DNA of 6,630 nt from the NCBI GenBank assembly GCA_902464175.1, contig CABQHZ010000096.1:1-6630 (forward strand), written 5' to 3'. Of the stretch, positions 1 to 5,203 are shown piece by piece; positions within the stretch are counted from its first letter, which is position 1; every line of letters starts with the position of its first letter. The notes beneath the pieces were generated by a model, which searched no databases, had not been told where the DNA came from, and saw only the letters and a program-made list of their open reading frames with translations. The translations under genes and the position numbers were made by a program. This DNA comes from an uncultured Collinsella sp. (lineage in GTDB: Bacteria > Actinomycetota > Coriobacteriia > Coriobacteriales > Coriobacteriaceae).

Positions 1-1357
1 TCCACTGGATCTGCTCGGCCGTATCGGAAAGCTCGCGGAACAGCATGCGCGCCTGCTTGGTGGTCAGGCGGTACTTGACCTGCGCCAGCAGCAGCGCCAG
101 CAGCGTCAGGCTCACAACCTGGCCGATAAAGCTCTTGGTCGAGGCGACCGCGATCTCCTTGTTGGCCTTAGTGTAGATGACGCCGTCGCTCTCACGCGCC
201 ACCGGGCTGCCCACCACGTTGGTAATGCCGAAGACCTTGGCGCCCTTGATACGCGCGTCGCGAATGGCGGCGAGGGTATCGGCCGTCTCGCCCGACTGGG
301 ACACGGCAACGACGAGCGTCGTCGGTGTGATGATGGGGTTGCGGTAGCGGAACTCGCTGGCAGCCTCGACCTCGGTGGGAATGCGAGCCCAGCCCTCAAT
401 GAGATTCTTAGCAATGAGGCCAGCGTGATAGCTGGTGCCGCAGGCAATTACGTAGACGCGGTCGATGTCGTTGAGTTCCTCGAGGGACAGGCCCAGCTCG
501 TCGATGTCGAGCTCGCCGGCAGGCGTCATACGGCCGACCAGCGTGTCGCGCACGACGCGCGGCTGCTCGTGGATCTCCTTGAGCATAAAGTCGGGGTAAC
601 CGCCCTTTTCGGCCATGTCCAGATCCCAGTCGATGTGGGTGACCTTGGGCTCGATAACGTTGCCGGCCTCGTCGGTATACTCGACACCCGCGGGCGTAAG
701 CTTGGCAAACTGACCGTCCTCGAGTACCACGACGTCGCGGGTGGCGTCGATAAGCGCGATGACGTCGGAGGCGACATAGGCGCCGGTCTCGCCCGCGCCG
801 ACGACGATTGGAGAGTCCTTGCGGGCCACGGCGATCACGCCGGGCTCGTCAGCGCACACGGCGGCCAGACCATAGGCACCGACCACGTGGGTGCAAGCCT
901 CGCGCACGGAGGCCATCAGGTCGTGCGTCTCGGCATAGGCCTCTTCGATCAGATGCGCGAAGACCTCGGTATCGGTCTCGCTCTTAAAGTGGTGGCCGCG
1001 GCCCTCCAGCTCTTCGCGCAGCTCGGCGAAGTTCTCGATGATGCCGTTGTGGACGATGGCGATACGACCGTCGCAGCTGGTGTGGGGATGGGCGTTAACG
1101 ACGGAGGGCTTGCCGTGGGTGGCCCAACGGGTGTGGCCGATACCGCAGGTAGCGTCGCTGTCGATGTTGGAAAGCTCGCTCTCCAGGCCCGCGACTTTGC
1201 CCACGCGGCGGATGACGTCGAGGTGCGCCGCGGCGCCCTCGCCCACCTCGAGCGCGACGCCCGAGGAGTCATAGCCGCGATACTCCATACGCTTAAGACC
1301 CGTGACCAGGATGTTCTTTGCAATATCAGAGCCGGTGTAGCCGACGATTCCGCACAT
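1..1357 (-). CDS. glmS: Glutamine--fructose-6-phosphate aminotransferase (isomerising), 3' end cut by window edge
   Basis: This cytoplasmic enzyme makes glucosamine-6-phosphate from fructose-6-phosphate and glutamine, the first step toward UDP-GlcNAc and peptidoglycan. The protein starts MCGIVGYTGS; Cys2 becomes the N-terminal nucleophile of a class II glutamine amidotransferase domain after Met removal. RGYDS, GHTRWATHG and HNGIIEN follow in the expected order. The first SIS sugar-isomerase domain begins near residue 295, with ACGTSYHAG (Cys306) and the phosphate-binding SQSGET (353-358), followed by ASTKSF. The visible 452 codons are about three quarters of the usual 600-615 residues; most of the second SIS domain lies off the left edge. 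The ATG at 1355-1357 is fixed by the required Met-Cys and by a GAAGGGA ribosome site 8 bases upstream. The gene is divergent from the LacI-type regulator. The frame is unbroken. Identification is secure. Confidence 0.97.
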   Translation of the reverse strand, partial: MCGIVGYTGSDIAKNILVTGLKRMEYRGYDSSGVALEVGEGAAAHLDVIRRVGKVAGLESELSNIDSDATCGIGHTRWATHGKPSVVNAHPHTSCDGRIAIVHNGIIENFAELREELEGRGHHFKSETDTEVFAHLIEEAYAETHDLMASVREACTHVVGAYGLAAVCADEPGVIAVARKDSPIVVGAGETGAYVASDVIALIDATRDVVVLEDGQFAKLTPAGVEYTDEAGNVIEPKVTHIDWDLDMAEKGGYPDFMLKEIHEQPRVVRDTLVGRMTPAGELDIDELGLSLEELNDIDRVYVIACGTSYHAGLIAKNLIEGWARIPTEVEAASEFRYRNPIITPTTLVVAVSQSGETADTLAAIRDARIKGAKVFGITNVVGSPVARESDGVIYTKANKEIAVASTKSFIGQVVSLTLLALLLAQVKYRLTTKQARMLFRELSDTAEQIQW

Positions 1358-1416
1358 AGGATAAATCCCTTCGTTCGCGTGACTGCAAGACGTCCACGCA
1401 CAGAGGGCGCTGAGAC

Positions 1417-1446
1417 GTATAACGTTCGAGTATTGTACTCACGCAA
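1417..1446 (-). promoter_or_regulatory. Candidate glmS promoter
   Basis: On the minus strand TTGCGT (1441-1446) is separated by 18 bases from TTATAC (1417-1422). This would start transcription roughly 50 bases before the glmS ATG. The -35 box is weak. A TACAAT at 1432-1437 is an alternative -10 without a good -35. Several choices are possible, so confidence is low. Confidence 0.3.
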
Positions 1447-1458
1447 CCGCAAGCTGAT

Positions 1459-1491
1459 ATACCAGAAGTGGTATCTCAACTTAGATACCAC
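1459..1491. promoter_or_regulatory. Cluster of three alternating half-sites upstream of glmS (probable operator)
   Basis: Three half-sites of the same type occur in turn. ATACCA (1459-1464) and TGGTAT (1469-1474) form a palindrome with a 4-base centre. GTGGTATCT (1468-1476) and AGATACCAC (1483-1491) form a perfect 9-bp inverted repeat around CAACTT, sharing the middle half-site. The cluster lies just upstream of the candidate glmS promoter. GntR/HutC-type amino-sugar regulators such as NagR use TGGT/ACCA half-sites, but the spacing here differs from their usual site, so the binding protein is unknown. Regulation of glmS is inference from position. Confidence 0.5.
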
Positions 1492-1504
1492 CCGATGCAC
1501 ACAT

Positions 1505-1551
1505 GCCCAAACAACCGCGATGGGGACAGGCGCCTTTGTGGTGGTTTGGGC
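1505..1551. repeat. Imperfect inverted repeat enclosing a GGGGACAGGCGCC segment
   Basis: GCCCAAACAACC (1505-1516) and GGTGGTTTGGGC (1540-1551) pair at 11 of 12 positions around a 23-base interior. The interior contains GGGGACAGGCGCC (1522-1534). There is no T-run after either arm, so it is not a standard terminator. The loop segment resembles the GGGGACAG-type sequences seen at some REP or IS200-like element ends, but no transposase is present. It may be a small mobile-element relic; this is inference. Confidence 0.35.
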
Positions 1552-1555
1552 TCCA

Positions 1556-1589
1556 GCGTTTGCCCAGATAAAACCTACCAAAACAAACC
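1556..1589 (-). repeat. Dispersed intergenic repeat, copy A
   Basis: Read on the minus strand, this 34-bp stretch matches 6279-6312 on the plus strand at 31 of 34 positions, including an identical 18-bp core TGGTAGGTTTTATCTGGG (here 1563-1580) and AAACGC one base after it. The copies are 4.7 kb apart, inverted, and both intergenic. In both, a hairpin follows within about 10 bases. No function is recognised. It could be a protein-binding site, part of a structured RNA, or a REP-like repeat. Confidence 0.7.
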
Positions 1590-1609
1590 AGTCCCTTTTT
1601 GGTAGGTTT
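1571..1609. repeat. 13-bp perfect inverted repeat in the lacI promoter region
   Basis: AAACCTACCAAAA (1571-1583) and TTTTGGTAGGTTT (1597-1609) are exact reverse complements separated by 13 bases. The left arm is the core of repeat copy A; the right arm is a third, partial copy facing it. CCC at 1563-1565 and GGG at 1610-1612 could extend the pairing past a small bulge. The right arm ends eight bases before the -10 box of the LacI-type gene, so a protein bound here would cover its -35 region. Confidence 0.7.
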
Positions 1610-1613
1610 GGGA

Positions 1614-1622
1614 TGCTACAAT
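1614..1622 (+). promoter_or_regulatory. Extended -10 promoter of the LacI-family gene
   Basis: TGCTACAAT fits the extended -10 form TGnTATAAT with one mismatch. No good -35 box lies 16-18 bases upstream, where the C/T-rich end of the inverted-repeat spacer sits. Extended -10 promoters can do without one. Predicted transcription start is near 1629, giving a leader of about 30 bases. Confidence 0.55.
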
Positions 1623-1633
1623 CTGGCTTGTAC

Positions 1634-1647
1634 TTGAAACGCATCAA
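1634..1647. promoter_or_regulatory. CG-centred LacI-type operator (likely autoregulatory)
   Basis: TTGAAACGCATCAA has TTGA/TCAA arms symmetric about a central CG, the usual form of LacI-family operators. It lies between the predicted start of transcription and the ribosome site of the LacI-type gene, where bound repressor would block elongation or initiation. The inner bases are not symmetric, so the match is partial. Self-repression is inferred from position and family habit. Confidence 0.55.
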
Positions 1648-1657
1648 AGGGGCCGCT

Positions 1658-2770
1658 ATGGCAAAGGTAAAAATCAGCGACGTCGCGCGCGAGGCCGGGG
1701 TTTCGTTGGGCACGGTTTCCAACGCGCTCAACCATCCCGAAAAGCTGCGCCCCGAGACCCTCAAGCTCATCAACGAGACCATCAATCGCCTGGGCTACCT
1801 GCCCAACCAAAGCGCTCGTCAATTGGCAGGCGGCACCACGAAGTCCTTTGGCCTCGTCCTCCCCCGTCTCGATCACGGCTTTTCGCTCCAGATTGCCAGC
1901 GGTGCCCACAACGAGGCACGCAAGCACGGCTATGACTTGCTCATCGCCAACGCCGATAACGACGGCATTCTCCAGGACCATTACCTGCGCTACTTTATGG
2001 GCACGCAGATGTCCGGCGTCATGGTTCAGCCCATGGCGTCTCCCGACTGGCACCCCGCCATGACCAAGATGCCCGTGCCGATCGTCTATCTGGACATCCA
2101 CTGTTCCGAACCCGGTTATTACGTAGCCGCCGACAACGAGGCGCAGGGGCGCATTATCGCCGAGCTCGCCATCGCCCGCGGCGCGCAACATATCACCGTT
2201 GTGGGCAGAGCAGCATTTATGCAGCTCACCCTGCGCGTGCTTGGCATTCACAAGGCCCTTGCCCTGCACCCCGATATCAAAATCGAAGTCATCGACGCCG
2301 GCGAATGGAATACCGCTGCCGACGGCTACGGCATCGGTGCCCAGATTGCCGAGCGCTCCGCGGACGAGCGCCCCGACTTCGTGGTCGGCCTCACCGACGT
2401 ACTGGCCTCGGGCGTCTTCTCGGCGCTGGTCGATAAAGGCATCTCCGTCCCCGAGCAGGTCCGCGTGGCCGGCTGCGACGGCAACCCGCTCGCCTGGAGC
2501 GGGTCGGTCCCACTGACCACGGTGGCACCCCCAGGCTACGAGATTGGCCGCAAGGGCGTTCAGTTGCTGATGGAGCAAATCGAGAACAAGCCCGCCGCCA
2601 AGACCAAACGCGTCCGCGTCGGCTCTGCCGCGCGCCCCGTCACCGCGGTCACGGCCGCCGAGGACATCAGCCGCCAAGAGCTCGTACGCCCGTTTTTACT
2701 GGAGCGCGCCAGCACCCAGGCAAGCAGTCACACCGAAGCCACCGCCATCAACCTGGGCGCCTACCTGTAG
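1658..2770 (+). CDS. LacI-family transcriptional regulator
   Basis: This 370-residue protein is a DNA-binding regulator of the LacI/GalR type. Residues 4-24 form the helix-turn-helix (KISDVAREAGVSLGTVSNAL). The hinge region ends near residue 62 (QSARQLAGG). From about residue 63 (SFGLVLPRLDHGF) a periplasmic-binding-protein-like sensor domain runs to about 300, with NADNDG, VVGLTDVLASGVFSAL and VRVAGCDGNPLAW typical of the family. The effector is not readable; a sugar or related metabolite is likely. The ATG at 1658 is chosen because family members begin exactly here and AAAGGGG lies seven bases upstream; the frame is open far upstream only because it runs antisense through glmS. The C-terminus is about 30-40 residues longer than usual. 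The gene is divergent from glmS, has its own extended -10 promoter and CG-centred operator, and ends in a strong terminator. Confidence 0.93.
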   Translation: MAKVKISDVAREAGVSLGTVSNALNHPEKLRPETLKLINETINRLGYLPNQSARQLAGGTTKSFGLVLPRLDHGFSLQIASGAHNEARKHGYDLLIANADNDGILQDHYLRYFMGTQMSGVMVQPMASPDWHPAMTKMPVPIVYLDIHCSEPGYYVAADNEAQGRIIAELAIARGAQHITVVGRAAFMQLTLRVLGIHKALALHPDIKIEVIDAGEWNTAADGYGIGAQIAERSADERPDFVVGLTDVLASGVFSALVDKGISVPEQVRVAGCDGNPLAWSGSVPLTTVAPPGYEIGRKGVQLLMEQIENKPAAKTKRVRVGSAARPVTAVTAAEDISRQELVRPFLLERASTQASSHTEATAINLGAYL

Positions 2771-2815
2771 TAAAAAGCGCCGCAGCGGAAACAGCCCCGC
2801 TGTGGCGCTTTTTAC
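2770..2815 (+). terminator. Rho-independent terminator of the LacI-family gene
   Basis: Arms 2770-2788 and 2797-2815 pair over 19 positions with one G-T wobble, around an 8-base loop. The right arm carries TTTTT at 2809-2813 and the left arm AAAAA, so the element can work in both directions. It begins on the last base of the stop codon. Confidence 0.9.
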
Positions 2816-2856
2816 TGGCCCCACGCCCATTAGCCAAGGCTACAGCTACGGATATT

Positions 2857-2874
2857 TATGGAATACAATCCATA
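2857..2874. promoter_or_regulatory. Palindromic operator 1 upstream of the ATPase gene
   Basis: TATGGAATACAATCCATA is a 6+6 perfect inverted repeat around six bases (ATGGA-N6-TCCAT inside). The same arrangement recurs exactly 40 bp downstream at 2898-2913. It lies upstream of the predicted -35 box. The matched pair suggests cooperative binding by a dimeric regulator not identified in this window. Confidence 0.6.
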
Positions 2875-2889
2875 TTTTCATGAATTATT

Positions 2890-2918
2890 TTGATAAAATG
2901 GATTCAGTTCCATATTTT
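2890..2918 (+). promoter_or_regulatory. Promoter of the ATPase gene
   Basis: TTGATA (2890-2895) is followed after exactly 17 bases by TATTTT (2913-2918). The -35 is strong and the -10 matches four of six. It lies in a stretch with 23% GC (2851-2950), unlike the surrounding coding DNA. The predicted leader is about 55 bases. Confidence 0.5.
2898..2913. promoter_or_regulatory. Palindromic operator 2 inside the ATPase promoter spacer
   Basis: ATGGATTCAGTTCCAT has the same ATGGA-N6-TCCAT layout as 2858-2873. It fills most of the space between the -35 and -10 boxes, the classical place for a repressor to block RNA polymerase. Both sites are followed by ATTTT, giving a shared TCCATATTTT at 2869 and 2909. 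Confidence 0.6.
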
Positions 2919-2978
2919 TTGTAATTTCATAAGAATATTGATTTTGCTCCAATGTTTTCAAACCCAGGGAGAGGCTTT

Positions 2979-4184
2979 ATGGATTTGATTGACCGCAAAC
3001 AGTACCTCGACTGGCTCATTTCGTGGAAAGACTCGCATGTTATCAAGGTCGTTTCGGGCGTGCGTAGGTCCGGCAAATCGAAGCTATTCGAGATTTACCG
3101 TGGTCATTTGCGCGACCATGGAACCACAGATGCCCAGGTTGTATCCCTCAACTTTGAAGATCTGGAGTTCGAGTCTCTTACGTCGTATAGAGCACTCTAC
3201 GACTACGTTTCCGCCAGACTCGTCCCCGATAAGATGAACTACGTTTTTCTGGACGAGATTCAGCATGTCGAGCACTTCGAAAAAGCCGTCGACAGCCTAT
3301 TTATCAGGGACAATGTCGATCTCTACATAACCGGTTCCAACGCCTATCTGCTCTCGAGCGAGCTGGCAACCTTACTATCCGGTCGCTACGTAGAGCTCAA
3401 GATGCTGCCCCTCTCCTTTAAAGAGTTTTGCTCGGCAAAAACCAATGGCGGAAAGGCTCCTACCCAGCTGTTTGACGAGTACATCACCCGGGGCTCCTTT
3501 CCCTTTATCGCCGAAACGGGTATCCAGGGCTCCCAGGCGCGCGATTACCTTATGAGCCTCTACGACACCATAGTCATACGCGACGTTATCGAACGCTTGA
3601 AGGTCTCGGACGTCTCGACCCTGCGCGATATCACCAAGTTCCTACTCCATAACGTCGGAAGTCGAATCTCGGTTAAAAAAATCTCCGACACGCTCTCGTC
3701 CAACGGCAACAAAACTGACCAGAAAACCGTCGCCAAGTACCTCAAAGGGCTAACAGACAGTCTCGTGCTGTATTCGGCACCGCGCTACAACGTACGCGGT
3801 CGGCAGCTTCTTACAACAAATGGCAAATACTACGCCGTTGACCTTGGACTTAGAGGCGCTCTCGTCAAAACTCAGAGCAGCGACATCGGTCATATCCTCG
3901 AAAATGTTGTCTATCTCGAGCTCCTACGCCGCGGATACGACGTCTACGTGGGCGATATCGATGATGGGGAAATCGATTTTGTTGCCCTAGGCTCAGACGA
4001 AACGGCCTATTTTCAGGTTTCAGCCACCACGCTCGACGAAACTACCCTCAACCGCGAGCTAGCCCCCTTTAACAAGGTCCGAGACAACTATCCCAAGACA
4101 CTTCTTACGCTCGACACGCTGTTTGCTGACGCAAACTACGAAGGAGTCCGCAAGCGCAACGTGATCGACTGGCTCCTGGAATAA
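2979..4184 (+). CDS. AAA_14/DUF4143 family ATP-binding protein
   Basis: A 401-residue protein of the widespread AAA_14 plus DUF4143 family, whose cellular role is not established. The N-terminal P-loop domain has Walker A GVRRSGKS (27-34) and Walker B YVFLDE (88-93), followed by the family-typical YITGSN (117-121) and LSGRYVELKMLPLSFKEF (133-150). A middle region (about 190-265) looks like a winged-helix fold (SVKKISDTL, KTVAKYLKGL). The C-terminal DUF4143 part has LENVVYLELLRRG (307-319), GEIDFV (330-335) and YFQVSA (344-349), which resemble a restriction-nuclease-like core with a likely degenerate active site. An ATG at 2952 exists, but only 2979 has a ribosome site (AGGGAG, 7-base gap). 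Base composition is more AT-rich and less codon-biased than its neighbours, and the leader is very AT-rich, suggesting acquisition by transfer. It stands alone with its own promoter and paired operators. Confidence 0.9.
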   Translation: MDLIDRKQYLDWLISWKDSHVIKVVSGVRRSGKSKLFEIYRGHLRDHGTTDAQVVSLNFEDLEFESLTSYRALYDYVSARLVPDKMNYVFLDEIQHVEHFEKAVDSLFIRDNVDLYITGSNAYLLSSELATLLSGRYVELKMLPLSFKEFCSAKTNGGKAPTQLFDEYITRGSFPFIAETGIQGSQARDYLMSLYDTIVIRDVIERLKVSDVSTLRDITKFLLHNVGSRISVKKISDTLSSNGNKTDQKTVAKYLKGLTDSLVLYSAPRYNVRGRQLLTTNGKYYAVDLGLRGALVKTQSSDIGHILENVVYLELLRRGYDVYVGDIDDGEIDFVALGSDETAYFQVSATTLDETTLNRELAPFNKVRDNYPKTLLTLDTLFADANYEGVRKRNVIDWLLE

Positions 4185-4254
4185 CTTGTAGCGTCATAAC
4201 CCTCCGCCAGCTCCTTACCAAGGCCGCAGCCCCAGTCGCTTAAAGCACAATGCA

Positions 4255-4316
4255 CCTCTTATCGGTCAAAACAGCAATCTTGGCGTGATAAGAGGGGCTG
4301 ACTGCGTCAGCGCCTC
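4255..4316. other. Two mutually exclusive hairpins in the convergent gap
   Basis: CCTCTTATC (4255-4263) and GATAAGAGG (4287-4295) are perfect complements; five more pairs, one a wobble, can form inside at 4265-4269 with 4280-4284. GAGGGGCTGAC (4292-4302) pairs at 10 of 11 positions with GTCAGCGCCTC (4306-4316). Both stems need 4292-4295, so only one can form at a time. The spot lies between the converging ATPase and HAD genes. Neither stem has a clear T-run. It may end transcription from both sides, or be chance symmetry partly inside an old coding frame. Confidence 0.4.
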
Positions 4317-4385
4317 CACTCGGGCGCCGTTGCCGTCGCCGTCCTGCGTGATCAGACGCAGGGCATGGCGGCTCACGCGCAAACG
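4266..4385 (-). pseudogene. Open, coding-like frame continuing past the HAD amber stop
   Basis: Directly after the TAG at 4386-4388 the same minus-strand frame stays open for 39 codons to a TGA at 4266-4268. The first 25 or so codons have the C/G-rich third positions of real genes here (segment LRLITQDGDGNGARVEAL). The simplest reading is a former longer C-terminus cut by a CAG-to-TAG change, or the tail of another eroded gene that became joined. The HAD domain is complete without it, so the stop need not harm function. Programmed readthrough is possible but nothing specific supports it. Confidence 0.4.
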
Positions 4386-5036
4386 CTAGTGCACGGCCCT
4401 GACCGCCGCCATCAGATCGAACAACGTATCGAGCACGGCCTCGCAGCCATCCACCACGTCCTGCGGCAGCGGCACAATATCGGGGACGGCAAAGACATGG
4501 CAACCCGCCGTGATACCCGAGACGCAGCCGTTGCGCGAATCCTCGACCACGGCACATTCCTCGGGGGCAAAGCCCGCGCGCTCGCAGGCAAGCAGATACA
4601 TCTCGGGATCGGGCTTGCCGTGCACGACGTCCTCGCCGCAAGTCACCGTCTCAAACTTGTCAAAGAGGCCGACCATCTTAAGGTTGCGCTCGGCCGTAAC
4701 GAGGCGCGACGACGTTGCAAGGCCCACGTGATAGCCCGCAGCCAGCAGCTCGTCCAGGCACTCGGCGGCGCCGGCCTTAAGCTCCAGGTCGGTCTTGACC
4801 ATCTCGTCGCGGATCTCCTTGTGGCGATGATAGATCGCCTCAGCGGTTTCTCTGCTGCCGTAATGCTCCTCTAGGATGCCCATGACATCGGGCAGCGTGC
4901 GACCGATAAACTGATGGATCAGCGTGTCATCAATCGCGACACCCAGCTCGGCAGCGCCCGCTTTCCATGCCTTGATGCCCAGACGCTCGGTATCGACCAG
5001 CGTTCCGTCCATGTCAAAAATAACAGCCTTAATCAT
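4386..5036 (-). CDS. HAD-family hydrolase, beta-phosphoglucomutase-like
   Basis: A 216-residue haloacid dehalogenase superfamily enzyme with a helical cap domain between motifs I and II, as in beta-phosphoglucomutase and small sugar-phosphate phosphatases. Motif I is FDMDGT (Asp8 nucleophile, Asp10 acid/base), with DTERLG following as in the phosphoglucomutase-like group. Motif II is LATSS (107-110), motif III the lysine of GKPDP (Lys141), and motif IV VVEDSRNG (Glu165, Asp166). All catalytic positions are present, so it should be active and cytoplasmic; the substrate cannot be told from sequence alone. The start at 5036 is set by motif I lying close to the N-terminus and by GAGGGG six bases upstream; a longer in-frame start at 5117 adds a non-family extension. 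It is divergent from larE and converges on the ATPase gene. The frame continues open after the stop (separate entry). Confidence 0.92.
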   Translation of the reverse strand: MIKAVIFDMDGTLVDTERLGIKAWKAGAAELGVAIDDTLIHQFIGRTLPDVMGILEEHYGSRETAEAIYHRHKEIRDEMVKTDLELKAGAAECLDELLAAGYHVGLATSSRLVTAERNLKMVGLFDKFETVTCGEDVVHGKPDPEMYLLACERAGFAPEECAVVEDSRNGCVSGITAGCHVFAVPDIVPLPQDVVDGCEAVLDTLFDLMAAVRAVH

Positions 5037-5090
5037 ATCGGTCCCCTCACCGGATTGCGTTACTGCCACTCTACCGCACTTTACAAACTT

Positions 5091-5106
5091 GTATATAACG
5101 TATATA
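5091..5106. promoter_or_regulatory. AT-rich direct repeat upstream of the HAD gene
   Basis: GTATATA occurs at 5091-5097 and 5100-5106, a 9-bp step. On the minus strand TGC then TATATA (5101-5106) could serve as an extended -10 for the HAD gene, with a leader of about 55-60 bases. No clear -35 is seen, so this is a weak call. Confidence 0.3.
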
Positions 5107-5141
5107 GCATATTGCACTTTCGTTACATAGGTAGAAATCTT

Positions 5142-5169
5142 ATGACAAGCAGCCCGGTAGGATTATAGT
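5142..5169 (+). promoter_or_regulatory. larE promoter, overlapping a minus-strand TATAAT
   Basis: ATGACA (5142-5147) and TATAGT (5164-5169) are separated by 16 bases; each box matches five of six consensus bases. The predicted start near 5177 leaves a short leader to the ATG at 5204. On the opposite strand 5162-5167 reads exactly TATAAT and could serve the divergent HAD gene, although no good -35 box accompanies it. If both are used, polymerase could bind only one at a time. Confidence 0.55.
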
Positions 5170-5203
5170 TTTCGACCGAGTACTCAATAGCAAGGATCGT
5201 TTC

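Noticed and set aside
1428..1440. GAGTA-TTG-TACTC inverted repeat near glmS and a similar GAGTACTC at 5178-5185 before larE
   Set aside because: Short and simple; the two differ in spacing, so a shared operator is not supported.
1358..1500. glmS ribozyme in the glmS leader
   Set aside because: I could not recognise the ribozyme core by eye and it is not expected in this lineage; needs a covariance-model search to settle.
425..1657. Plus-strand open frame running into the LacI-type gene, giving a 781-residue protein
   Set aside because: Its first 411 codons run antisense through glmS and the intergenic region; the family-correct start with a ribosome site is at 1658.
949..1785. Long minus-strand open frame over the glmS-lacI gap, including a VGFIWANAG stretch from repeat copy A
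   Set aside because: It overlaps glmS in another frame and the lacI start antisense; no ribosome site or family resemblance. Openness is explained by GC-rich sequence.
1616..2677. 353-codon minus-strand frame
   Set aside because: Shadow of the LacI-type gene, low-complexity composition and no recognisable domain.
2952..2978. Upstream ATG adding nine residues to the ATPase
   Set aside because: No ribosome site in front of it; AGGGAG is placed correctly only for the ATG at 2979.
5037..5117. Upstream in-frame start for the HAD gene
   Set aside because: Family proteins begin a few residues before the DMDGT motif and GAGGGG supports 5036.
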